In this document: positions 54,768-62,697 of the stretch, in pieces | Position numbering within the stretch: the stretch's first letter is position 1 | Layout of the letters: every line of letters begins with the position of its first letter | Source: Lishizhenia tianjinensis | Lineage (GTDB): Bacteria; Bacteroidota; Bacteroidia; Flavobacteriales_D; Crocinitomicaceae | Length of the DNA stretch: 64,000 bases | Assembly (NCBI GenBank): GCA_943330745.2 | Contig: CALQIX020000011.1 | Location: 43,368-107,367, forward strand | Direction: 5' to 3' | Position numbers and translations under genes: made by a program | Notes under the pieces: generated by a model | Database searches by the model: none | What the model saw: only the letters and a program-made list of their open reading frames with translations | Told to the model about the DNA's origin: nothing

Positions 54768-55652
54768 ATGAAATTCTATTTTACTCTTCTTATTGGTTCT
54801 GCATTATTTTTTGGATGTAATCCAAATAACGGTAACCTAGCAACCGTAACAACTTATCCGGAATTGAACTTAACTTCGTCATCAGTAACTTTGGGAGGAA
54901 ATATAAGTAATGGAGGAGGTAGTCCAATTACTCAACGCGGCATTGTTTATGGAACCTCACCTTCACCAACTATTTCAAATAGTTCAATAATTTCAGGAAT
55001 GGGAGTTGGCAGTTTCATTGTTAATATAAATAATTTGACTTCGAATACAACTTATTATGCACGTGCCTTTGCTACAAATAGCGCTGGAACTGCTTATGGG
55101 AATGAAGTTGTTTTCACAAGTTTTCCTCTTAACCCTGTTCTCAATATTGGAGCTAGCTACCAAGGAGGGATAGTTGCACATATCCTACAACCTGGTGAAA
55201 TTGGTTACGACCCAAACATAATTCATGGAATTATTGCCGCACCCTCAGATATGAATATTAAAGCCCCATGGGGATGTGATGGAGCGAATATTTCAGGTTC
55301 AATCGGAACAACTATAGGAACAGGTTTACAAAACACAATAGACAATTCAAGTACATGTAGTGAAATAGTTACTGCTTCCAAATTGTGTAATGATCTTGTA
55401 TTAAATAATTATGACGATTGGTATCTTCCAAGCAAGGACGAACTTAATTGTTTATATGTAAATAAATCAGTTATAGGAGGATTTGTTTATACAGCAAGCC
55501 CACTAATTGATGGTTATTATTGGAGTAGTAGTGTTAATGCTGATCCAACGTGGAGTAATACAGCTTGGGGACAGTCATTTTATTTTGGAAATGCTATGCA
55601 AAATATCACAAGGTACACTTTGTTGAACGTTCGAGCTATTAGATCTTTTTAA
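54768..55652 (+). CDS. Lipoprotein with Fn3-like and DUF1566-like domains
   Basis: I chose the ATG at 54768 (MKFYFTLLIGSALFFGCNPN), which starts a lipoprotein signal with Cys in FFGC; the longer frame adds seven basic residues. Residues 25-120 form a fibronectin-like domain (SSVTLGGNISNGGGSPITQR, TTYYARAFATNSAGTAYG). Residues 130-294 resemble DUF1566, a relative of the FISUMP fold (YDDWYLPSKDELNCLY, then YYWSSSVNADPTWSNTAW). Both are typical of exported Bacteroidota proteins; the role is unknown. It follows the FISUMP lipoprotein gene. Confidence 0.82.
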   Translation: MKFYFTLLIGSALFFGCNPNNGNLATVTTYPELNLTSSSVTLGGNISNGGGSPITQRGIVYGTSPSPTISNSSIISGMGVGSFIVNINNLTSNTTYYARAFATNSAGTAYGNEVVFTSFPLNPVLNIGASYQGGIVAHILQPGEIGYDPNIIHGIIAAPSDMNIKAPWGCDGANISGSIGTTIGTGLQNTIDNSSTCSEIVTASKLCNDLVLNNYDDWYLPSKDELNCLYVNKSVIGGFVYTASPLIDGYYWSSSVNADPTWSNTAWGQSFYFGNAMQNITRYTLLNVRAIRSF

Positions 55653-55902
55653 TAGTTATAATGTCTTATTAAGACAATTTTTATTTCAGCTGATAATATA
55701 AAATTTGGATCATAAATATTTAATTTGGTGGGAAGATAACTCTGTCTTTAATAAATCGATAAACCTCGCTATAATCCAATCTTTCACAAAAAAATAGATG
55801 CATTTTTTTTATTCAGAAGAAATTTAGATATTCACGGAGGTGAAACTCCTTTAATACTCATCTATTTTCCTGCGTTTCTTTGTAGAGTGAATATTATTGT
55901 CC

Positions 55903-55980
55903 TCTAATTTCATTTTGGATGGTCCGCCACGGCGGATAATTGGGGGCTTTACAAGGAAAAGCTCAGACCGCTTGGTGTTC
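55903..55980 (+). repeat. Partial repeat A, copy 3
   Basis: CTAATTTCATTTTGGATGG leads into a different palindrome (TCCGCC-AC-GGCGGA) in the place of the ATCCTGAC/GTCAGGAT stem of full copies. It then rejoins the family with TTGGGGGCTTTACAAGGAAA and AGCTCAGACCGCTT. The tRNA-like end is absent. Confidence 0.75.
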
Positions 55981-55985
55981 TTCAT

Positions 55986-56060
55986 CAATCTCGTTCTCAT
56001 GCTGGTTCTGAAAGAAAAGTGCAATTATTGAAAAATTGAGAATCAGAATGAGAGCGATTG
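55986..56060. repeat. Imperfect inverted repeat
   Basis: TCGTTCTCATGCTGGTTCT in the left arm pairs with AGAATCAGAATGAGAGCGA in the right arm at about 16 of 19 positions, with CAATC/GATTG extending the outer ends. The loop is about 29 bases. It lies between two A repeats. Confidence 0.65.
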
Positions 56061-56067
56061 AAAAAGA

Positions 56068-56099
56068 AAAAGCGCCATCACTTTCGTAACTGCGCTTTT
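56068..56099 (+). terminator. Terminator-like hairpin before repeat A copy 2
   Basis: AAAAGCGC (56068-56075) pairs with GCGCTTTT (56092-56099) and is followed by a T-rich run. An analogous hairpin lies beside the tRNA-fMet 3' end, so it may belong to the repeat. Confidence 0.65.
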
Positions 56100-56105
56100 C
56101 TTTTT

Positions 56106-56206
56106 GGTAGCGGGGACACGAATATCCTGACGCTCGCTTCACTCGGTCAGGATGGACGTTATTGGGGGCTTAACAAGGAAAAGCTCAGACCGCTTCGCGT
56201 TCCTAC
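56106..56206 (+). repeat. Dispersed repeat A, copy 2 (tRNA-end element)
   Basis: GTAGCGGGGACACGA at 56107-56121 equals the 3' end of tRNA-fMet (59126-59140) and of copy 1. It is followed by ATATCCTGACGCTCGCTTC, ACTCGGTCAGGATGGACGTT and ATTGGGGGCTTAACAAGGAA. On the minus strand the tRNA-like end reads CCCCGCTACCA, with CCA encoded. Confidence 0.85.
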
Positions 56207-56256
56207 TTTTTACATTCCCATCCGTTTTTGAAAGTAAACTTTCAGCGCTTCTGTAA

Positions 56257-56347
56257 ATGCAAAAAGCCAGTCAAATTTTGACTGGCTTTTCCTTGTAGAG
56301 AGGAGTATCGAATTATTGAACCTGATTTGGGTTGGGTTGGGGGAGAT
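56257..56347 (+). repeat. Dispersed repeat B, copy 5 (short form)
   Basis: The hairpin AAAAGCCAGTCAAA with its complement (56262-56290) and the tail TTGTAGAGAGGAGTATCGAA, TTATTGAACCTGATTTGGGT repeat copy 4 almost base for base. It directly follows repeat A copy 2 with about 50 bases between, the same order as A1 and B2. Confidence 0.88.
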
Positions 56348-56432
56348 TGATTGGTTATTTTCCTTCTTTCAAAGAGTTGAAAAGTAGGAATATCTTTTCA
56401 ATATCCTACATATTAAGATATTGGGGTTTTTA

Positions 56433-57344
56433 TCAATTTACATTCCTATATTCTATCGGTGTCATTCCAGTTTTAGATTTGAAAAGTTTGCTAAAATAAT
56501 TGGGGTATTCAAAACCCAATGAATAAGCAATTTCGCTGACCGTATTATCTGAAATAGTTAAAATATTTTTAGCTTCTTCTATGAGGTAATAATGGATGTG
56601 CTCTTGAGCATTTTTACCTGTTTCTTTTTTCAATAAATCACTCAAATAATTTGGCGACAAGAATAGTTTTTCAGCAAAATATTTTACGCTTGGCAAACCC
56701 TTTTTTTGCAGGTCTCCAGAGTTGAAATAGTTGTTTAAACTATTTTCAAATCTAACAAGCAAATCGGTATTTGCCTTTTTTCTCGTTATAAATTGTCTGT
56801 CATAATAACGATTACAATAATTTAATAATAATTCAATATTTGATGAGATCAGTGTTTGACTGTGTTTATCGATATTTACTGTTAATTCGTTTTCTAATTT
56901 AATTACACAATCCAAAAGTGTTTCTTTTTCTTTATCCGACAGATGTAAAGCTTCATTTACCTGATAAGTAAAAAATGTATAATCTTTCATTTTATTTACC
57001 AACGAAGTACCACGAATCAAGTCCGGATGAAAAAACAAGCCCCAACCCACAATATCTTTCGTTGAGCTATTATCACTTTCAATTGTTATAATTTGGTTCG
57101 GTGCAATACATATTAAAGTACCTTCCTCAAAATCGTAATATTCCTTACCATATCGAAATCTATTTGCGCAATGGTTTTTGAACATAAGGGAATAAAATCC
57201 ACATGTCAACTTAATTTCTTCCACCTTATCATGTTTTTCCATTTTGGAAAAATCAACCACAGAAATCAATGGATGCTTTGGAGCAGCTTGTTGAAACAAT
57301 GAATTTAATTGACTTATGCTTTCTAATCTTATTATATTTTCCAT
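56433..57344 (-). CDS. AraC-family transcriptional regulator
   Basis: I chose the ATG at 57344 (MENIIRLESISQLNSLF), which avoids an overlap with the upstream gene; the longer frame would begin inside it. The roughly 303-residue protein has an N-terminal cupin-like sensor domain (GTLICIAPNQIITIES) and a C-terminal double helix-turn-helix (about 205-300): VKYFAEKLFLSPNYLSDLLK, then VSEIAYSLGFEYPNYFSKLF and KSKTGMTPIEYRN. This is the diagnostic AraC signature. It is the last gene of a three-gene operon with two NAD(P)-binding proteins, which it may control. Confidence 0.93.
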   Translation of the reverse strand: MENIIRLESISQLNSLFQQAAPKHPLISVVDFSKMEKHDKVEEIKLTCGFYSLMFKNHCANRFRYGKEYYDFEEGTLICIAPNQIITIESDNSSTKDIVGWGLFFHPDLIRGTSLVNKMKDYTFFTYQVNEALHLSDKEKETLLDCVIKLENELTVNIDKHSQTLISSNIELLLNYCNRYYDRQFITRKKANTDLLVRFENSLNNYFNSGDLQKKGLPSVKYFAEKLFLSPNYLSDLLKKETGKNAQEHIHYYLIEEAKNILTISDNTVSEIAYSLGFEYPNYFSKLFKSKTGMTPIEYRNVN

Positions 57345-57351
57345 TTGGTTT

Positions 57352-57999
57352 TTATAAATATTTAAAGATTTCTCGATTCTCCAAAATTTCTGTTTCAGCA
57401 CCATTCAACCCCACTTTGAACATTGCTAAAGCCAATTCAGAAGATTTTATACTTGCACCTTTTCCAAGGTATTTGGTAATAGGATAAATAAATCTAAAAA
57501 ATTGATACCCCAAATTTGGTTCTTTACGTTGTTGAACAGGGTAAATATACCCAGGTCTAAAGACGTAAAATTTTAAATTTAATAATGAAATTCGATTTTC
57601 AGCCATTCCCTTGTATTTGGCAAAAGATGTTCTACTTTTTTCTGTTCTATCAGCACCCATTCCGCTCAACATACACAAAGTGGATTTTGGGCTTTCACGT
57701 TTTAAAGCAGAAGCAAATTCAACTGCATAATTTACAGTGATGATTTTAAATTTTTCGTCTGGAACTTGCCCTGTATATGAGCCAATACAAAAAAATGCGG
57801 TATCAATGTTTTTGAATAAATCCAAATGTTTCGAGTAATCTTCAAAATCTTCAATAACCATTTCTTGAAGTTTTGAATGTTTTGTAGCTGTTGGCTTACG
57901 AACCAAACTTCTTACTTCATTAACTTCAATTGAGTTTAGGCATTGCTCTAAAATCAATTTACCTATCATACCGGTACTGCCAGCTATTAAAATTTTCAT
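57352..57999 (-). CDS. NAD(P)-binding Rossmann protein (atypical SDR)
   Basis: The 215-residue protein starts with the motif ILIAGSTGMIGKLILEQCL and has VRSLVRKP (NADPH-type second strand), DTAFFCIGSYTG, STLCMLSGMGADRTEKSRT and KFYVFRPGYIYP. This fits the NAD(P)H-binding, NmrA/HTATIP2-like group. It overlaps the upstream SDR gene by four bases (ATGA) and ends seven bases before the AraC start. It is related in type to the 42563-43195 protein. The substrate is unknown. Confidence 0.87.
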   Translation of the reverse strand: MKILIAGSTGMIGKLILEQCLNSIEVNEVRSLVRKPTATKHSKLQEMVIEDFEDYSKHLDLFKNIDTAFFCIGSYTGQVPDEKFKIITVNYAVEFASALKRESPKSTLCMLSGMGADRTEKSRTSFAKYKGMAENRISLLNLKFYVFRPGYIYPVQQRKEPNLGYQFFRFIYPITKYLGKGASIKSSELALAMFKVGLNGAETEILENREIFKYL

Positions 58000-58808
58000 T
58001 TTAATTGGCTCATTACAATTTTATCGAAAATCCTATCGCCCATGTTGTTACGTAAGAAAATTGAAGTACTTGACAACTTACCTACTTTGTATCTTGTTTT
58101 TGGTTTTTTAGCAAGAATGATTTTAGAAATAGCATCTGCTATTACTGAAGAATGATCACTTCTGCTATAAAATTTTTCGGTTAGTTGTACTATATCGTTT
58201 GTAATCTTTTTATACGGACCATTCCCAGAAATCTCAATAAGTGGTTTTTTCCCTACTTCACCTAATTCAGTTGCAATTGCTCCTGGTTGTAATATTACAA
58301 CATCAATATTAAATGATTTTAATTCTAAGCGCAAACAATCGCTCCAACCTTCCAGAGCATGTTTTGTTGCATGATACCAAGCACCAAGTGGGGCATAAAT
58401 CCTACCACCAACGGACGAAGTATTTATGATTAAGCCTTTTTTTGATTTTCTCATGTGAGGAATTACCTTTTGAGTAAGGCTTGCTAGCCCAAATAGATTT
58501 ACTTCAAACTGCCTTCTTGCATCTGTTATTGGAGTTTCCTCTACAGACCCATATAAAGCATATCCAGCATTGTTCCAAAGAACATCAATTTTACCTTCTT
58601 TTTCAATAATAGTGTCTATAACGCTTTGAATTTCGGTCTCATTCGTAACATCCATTTGAATAGGAAATGCTCCAATTTGCTCAAGTTCTTTCATGTTTTC
58701 AATCCTTCTTGCAACAGGATAAACTTTATGACCCTCTTTGGTTAATTTAAGGGCAGTTTCCTTTCCCATTCCAGAAGAAGCCCCTGTGATTAAAATTACT
58801 TTGCTCAT
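57996..58808 (-). CDS. Short-chain dehydrogenase/reductase
   Basis: I chose the ATG at 58808 (MSKVILITGASSGMGKETAL) because the Rossmann strand begins there. Classical SDR features follow: TGASSGMG cofactor motif at residues 8-15, VLWNNAGYALYG, the catalytic Ser in INTSSVGG and the YxxxK pair in WYHATKHALEGW. The PG motif is LQPGAIATEL. At 270 residues it is standard in length. It is the first gene of an operon with a second Rossmann protein and an AraC regulator, a frequent arrangement in Bacteroidota. The substrate is not predictable. Confidence 0.93.
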   Translation of the reverse strand: MSKVILITGASSGMGKETALKLTKEGHKVYPVARRIENMKELEQIGAFPIQMDVTNETEIQSVIDTIIEKEGKIDVLWNNAGYALYGSVEETPITDARRQFEVNLFGLASLTQKVIPHMRKSKKGLIINTSSVGGRIYAPLGAWYHATKHALEGWSDCLRLELKSFNIDVVILQPGAIATELGEVGKKPLIEISGNGPYKKITNDIVQLTEKFYSRSDHSSVIADAISKIILAKKPKTRYKVGKLSSTSIFLRNNMGDRIFDKIVMSQLK

Positions 58809-59091
58809 TATTTTATTTATAAAAATTAATTTACAAAGTTGAGGTAGCATCTACCTATCTCAAGAATATTAAATACTGAATTTCGGATACTAATTCTCTT
58901 TTTTATTCAATATCCTTGTTACCAGGCTTTCGGTTGGCTTTTTTATTACGAGACTCGGATTAATAAAAATCACACCTTAAAATTAGAAAACCGAATTAGT
59001 CATTTAAAAGGACTTATCGAACTTGAAAAGTGAATCTTTTAACGTTTTGAATTTCAATAATAGTAAAGATTTTAAGAAGGTTTAAAACAAA

Positions 59092-59117
59092 AAAAGCCGT
59101 CAAAATTGACGACTTTT
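59092..59117 (-). terminator. Terminator of the tRNA-fMet gene
   Basis: AAAAG(C)CGTCAA pairs with TTGACG(A)CTTTT around a two-base loop, with a single internal mismatch. On the minus strand a T-run follows (A-run at 59088-59095). It lies ten bases beyond the tRNA 3' end. Confidence 0.85.
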
Positions 59118-59126
59118 CTCTCTTAG

Positions 59127-59199
<73 letters not shown>

Positions 59200-59252
59200 A
59201 TGTGATTACAAAGTTAAGCTATTTTTTGTCATGAACAAAGAATTAACATTTA

Positions 59253-60383
59253 TTAATTCAAATTAGAATATATTTCTTTCAAACTTTTTACTTCAACCTC
59301 CCAATTTTCTTGCTGTTTTGCCTTAGCTAAATTTTGTTTTAATTGAGGTAAATCCGCTGAATAACAATTCATTATGGTGTTGATTTTTTCTCCTAGATTT
59401 TGTGATGTTAATCGTTTATCCATAATATACCCAATCTTATGGTGTTCGATGAGTGCTCTTACTTCGGTAATGTCCGTTGCTAATATGGGTACTTGGGCCT
59501 GAATGTAATCAAAGAACTTGTTTGGTAAAGCTAATTTATGATTCAATACATCTGTATGATCAATTGCTAGGCCTAAATCCGCATTACTGGTATACTGCAT
59601 CATTTCTGCGTAGGGCATTTTGGGTAAGAATAAAACTTTGTGTGTTAATGAATGTGCTTCTACTTGGTCTTTTAATTCTGCCAACACATCACCACCGCCA
59701 ATGATCAGTAATAGAGCATTTTCTATGCTTTTCATGGCTTCTACGGCTTCTTCTGCTCCTCGCTTTTTGTTTATACCCGAACCTTGAAGAATGATAATAA
59801 ATTTATCCAGCGGCAAACCCAATTGCGTTCGGTTTTTTATTTCTTCAGGTGAAAAAATCGGTGCAACATTTCGAACTACGTGAACAGGAACTTTATATTT
59901 CGCTTGATAAATCTGGGCAATGGAATTATTTACGGTGTACACATTTTTTAACTTCGGAAAAATCCAGCTTTCCAATGTTTCCCAAATTTTTTGCTTCCTT
60001 GGGTTTTCTACCAATTCGGGCACTTCTGTAAAATACTCATGTGTATCATAAACTAATGTAACAGATTTAATCTTTGAGACAATAAAATTGGGTAGGAGCG
60101 TATCTAAATCATTCGATATAAGAATACTTGATCGATGGACGAGCATGTAGAAAAACAATCGAATAGCAAACTCAAGATAGAATAGGGGACCTTGTGTGAA
60201 GAATAATCTAAATCGCTTGATGGAATAATTTCTTCCTTGGATTTCCAAACTATTTTTTAGCCTTCTCCCAACAAGAGTAACATGAAATCCTTCCTCGACT
60301 AGAAAAAGACATACCTTGTGTACGCGGTTATCAGTAATTAAATCATTGGTAACAGAAATAATTATTCTTTGCTGCTTACCCAT
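59253..60383 (-). CDS. Glycosyltransferase, GT4 family
   Basis: The 376-residue protein has the two-Rossmann (GT-B) layout. The N-terminal half has ISVTNDLITDNRVHKVCLFL and VTLVGRR, with the acceptor-side SNDLDTLLPNFI and VYDTHEYFTEVPEL. The C-terminal half has IILQGSGINKKRGAEEAVEA and LLIIGGGDVLAEL. The donor-side acidic motif region is ADLGLAIDHTDVLNHKLALP followed by NKFFDYIQAQVPILAT. The family transfers activated sugars to lipids, glycans or proteins in envelope polysaccharide synthesis; the acceptor is unknown. It begins seven bases after the foldase gene, so the two are probably co-transcribed. Confidence 0.9.
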   Translation of the reverse strand: MGKQQRIIISVTNDLITDNRVHKVCLFLVEEGFHVTLVGRRLKNSLEIQGRNYSIKRFRLFFTQGPLFYLEFAIRLFFYMLVHRSSILISNDLDTLLPNFIVSKIKSVTLVYDTHEYFTEVPELVENPRKQKIWETLESWIFPKLKNVYTVNNSIAQIYQAKYKVPVHVVRNVAPIFSPEEIKNRTQLGLPLDKFIIILQGSGINKKRGAEEAVEAMKSIENALLLIIGGGDVLAELKDQVEAHSLTHKVLFLPKMPYAEMMQYTSNADLGLAIDHTDVLNHKLALPNKFFDYIQAQVPILATDITEVRALIEHHKIGYIMDKRLTSQNLGEKINTIMNCYSADLPQLKQNLAKAKQQENWEVEVKSLKEIYSNLN

Positions 60384-60390
60384 GCAAGAA

Positions 60391-62601
60391 TTACTCTCTG
60401 ATTATCCCTAAACGATTGAAACGACGGTTATCAATAACTTCTGCTTTCTTACGAAGTGCGCCCATGAACTGACCTTGAATAGCTCCTCTTGAAGATACCA
60501 GCATTTGTTCTTTCTCCACTTTAAACGATGCAGTTGCCGGAGCTTTCTTCGTTGCATCAACGCGCACGATAAAAATTCCCGATTTCCCTTTGATCGCTTT
60601 GGTTCGTTGACCATCTTTTACACCTGAGAAAATCGCTCCAATCACGTCTGGTTCAAAACCAACATTTGCAATTTGAGGATTTCCAAAAGTAACTTCAGCT
60701 TTTACAATTTGAACATTTGCTCTGCGCGCCATATCCTCTAATGTTTTATCTACACTTAATTGATTGGAAACACGCTTGAATTTTTTCTCTTCAATTAGTT
60801 CCTTTTCCATACGCGCCTTCACATCATCAAAAGTAGGTGTTCCTTTTTTCTTGATAGAGGATAAGTAAGCAACGATGTATTTGTCTTTATCTTTAATTGG
60901 GGTTGTAAGAATCATTCCAGCCACCGCTTTAGAATCATAAGCAAATTTCAATAGTTTATCTTCCACAAACGATGAGTTGAAACCTTGAACGGCTGGCTTG
61001 TTGTCGTAAATAGTGATAGGACGAACCGTTTTTTTCTTCTGACTCACCAACGTATCAAATAAAATAGATCGCTTGTACAAGTCTTCTACTGCTGTCAGTT
61101 TTTTATCTAAATATTCTATGAATGTATACGCCTCGTTTTCTCTCTCATCAGTCGTTTCTTGGCTAGATTTGAAAACTTTAGCAACTGAAGCAAGAACAGG
61201 GAATAATGTATTGTCTCTTTCCATCACTTCAATGATGTGGTAACCAAATTGTGTTTTAACAACTCCAATGGTTCCAATCGGTTGAGTTGCACAAAATTCT
61301 CCAAATTCTTTCACCATCTCACCTTCTAAGAAATCTTCATAAACACCACCTTTTTCAATGGATGGTTGATCGGTACTGTGTTTTTTAACAAACTCTTCAA
61401 AATTGTCTTTAGTAATTAATTTCAACAAACTATCAGCTAAGTTTTTCTTTTGTTTCAATACCGTTGAATCCGTAGATTGATTATTTCCAATCAAAATATG
61501 TCTTGCTTTCAATCTAGAAGGAGTAAATCCAATCACTTTCGAAACAAGTATGTTTCCGTTAGAAAAATAAGGGCCAACCAAGGTTCCTACAGTCGCTGTT
61601 TTGAACAATGTATCATAATCACGCGGATAAGTTAGGAATCGATTTGATTTTGGATGACCTTCTGGAACTGCTGTTGCTTGCTTACCAGAAGAATATAGTT
61701 TTAACTCACTATTTTTATAAATGTATATGGAATCATTTTTAGTTTTAGCAAATCCATTTTTCAATGCGTCCATTTTTTTTCTAATGTCAATTGTATCTTT
61801 TTTTGATGGAACAACAACAAAATCCATCACTTTCACCTCACGATTAGACTCTTGAATTGCGTATTTTTTATCTTCCTTATGTTTTTCATAGAAATCTTTT
61901 AATTCCGCATCTGTAACTTTAAACTCAGCATCATTTAATTCACTGAATTTTTTTACCACCACAGAAATACTTTTTGTCTCTTTTTGAGCATAATACTCAT
62001 CCTCAGCCTCAAGGGATGTAACATAAACTCCTTGCCCAATTAATGCTGTGTATTTTTCAGATTTTCTTTTTTCAATGAAGTTAACTTTTAATTCATCCCA
62101 TTGTTTTTTAACGTCCGCATTTTTCGAAGTTGACATTTCTTTTATTCTAGCTTCCAAACTCTTTTTGTTAAGAACACCTGTTGTAGAATCAGTAAATCCT
62201 TGAGCAATTTCTGGAAGTACGGCAAAACCATCATTTCCGAATAAGTATGCTTTAAATTCAGCATCTCCTACTTCAATTCCTAAATTTTCATATTCTTTCG
62301 AAAGAATTTCATTATCCACAACAAAATTCCATGCTTGTTCGTTCGCCGTTTCTTGATCTTGTTGTGTAAATTCTTTTTGCTGTTGTTGCGCTTGCATTCT
62401 TCCTTGTTGCTCAAATCGTTGAACAGCCACTTCATATTTTTGACCATTAACCTTAGTTCCATATACTGTTCCTAAACCATATTGATCGGAGTAGCCCCCC
62501 ATAATAGATTTGTAATCAGATAGGATAAATGCAACCAAAGCAAGCCCAATGATTAGTATTAGCAACCAAGATTTTTCACGAATTTTTCCAATTAAAGCCA
62601 T
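60391..62601 (-). CDS. PpiD/SurA-type membrane-anchored peptidyl-prolyl isomerase
   Basis: The 736-residue protein has a single N-terminal membrane helix at about residues 12-29 (WLLILIIGLALVAFILSDY), like PpiD. A SurA-N-like helical chaperone region spans about 40-280 and a parvulin (PPIC) domain about 360-470 (LKARHILIGNNQSTDS, FEEFVKKHSTDQPSIEKGG, IGVVKTQFGYHIIEVMERD). A second, degenerate parvulin-like region lies near 590-690. It would fold exported proteins, probably including outer-membrane and T9SS clients, from the periplasmic face. The glycosyltransferase gene follows seven bases downstream. Confidence 0.93.
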   Translation of the reverse strand: MALIGKIREKSWLLILIIGLALVAFILSDYKSIMGGYSDQYGLGTVYGTKVNGQKYEVAVQRFEQQGRMQAQQQQKEFTQQDQETANEQAWNFVVDNEILSKEYENLGIEVGDAEFKAYLFGNDGFAVLPEIAQGFTDSTTGVLNKKSLEARIKEMSTSKNADVKKQWDELKVNFIEKRKSEKYTALIGQGVYVTSLEAEDEYYAQKETKSISVVVKKFSELNDAEFKVTDAELKDFYEKHKEDKKYAIQESNREVKVMDFVVVPSKKDTIDIRKKMDALKNGFAKTKNDSIYIYKNSELKLYSSGKQATAVPEGHPKSNRFLTYPRDYDTLFKTATVGTLVGPYFSNGNILVSKVIGFTPSRLKARHILIGNNQSTDSTVLKQKKNLADSLLKLITKDNFEEFVKKHSTDQPSIEKGGVYEDFLEGEMVKEFGEFCATQPIGTIGVVKTQFGYHIIEVMERDNTLFPVLASVAKVFKSSQETTDERENEAYTFIEYLDKKLTAVEDLYKRSILFDTLVSQKKKTVRPITIYDNKPAVQGFNSSFVEDKLLKFAYDSKAVAGMILTTPIKDKDKYIVAYLSSIKKKGTPTFDDVKARMEKELIEEKKFKRVSNQLSVDKTLEDMARRANVQIVKAEVTFGNPQIANVGFEPDVIGAIFSGVKDGQRTKAIKGKSGIFIVRVDATKKAPATASFKVEKEQMLVSSRGAIQGQFMGALRKKAEVIDNRRFNRLGIIRE

Positions 62602-62669
62602 TTCAAAAATTTTAGGCTGCGAATATACACAAAATCATTCTATTTAGAAAATGTATATTGAATAAAAAA

Positions 62670-62689
62670 GGCCGGAATTTCTTCCGACC
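62670..62689 (-). terminator. Terminator after the truncated gene at the right edge
   Basis: GGCCGGA at 62670-62676 pairs with TCCGACC at 62683-62689, with one G-T or mismatch position, around a short loop. On the minus strand a T-run follows. It lies eight bases after the stop of the partial gene. Confidence 0.8.
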
Positions 62690-62697
62690 ATTGTATT

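Larger units (their letters stand above)
55653..56432. other. Repeat-rich intergenic region
   Basis: This 780-base gap lies between convergent genes. From left to right it holds: a short hairpin GGAG-CTCC near 55840, a partial repeat A (55903-55980), an imperfect inverted repeat (55986-56060), a terminator-like hairpin (56068-56099), a full repeat A (56106-56206) and repeat B copy 5 (56257-56347). No gene is readable. Confidence 0.75.

Noticed and set aside
42311..56347. Regularly spaced repeats as a CRISPR array
   Set aside because: The copies are kilobases apart, differ in length and have no constant spacers; no cas gene is present.
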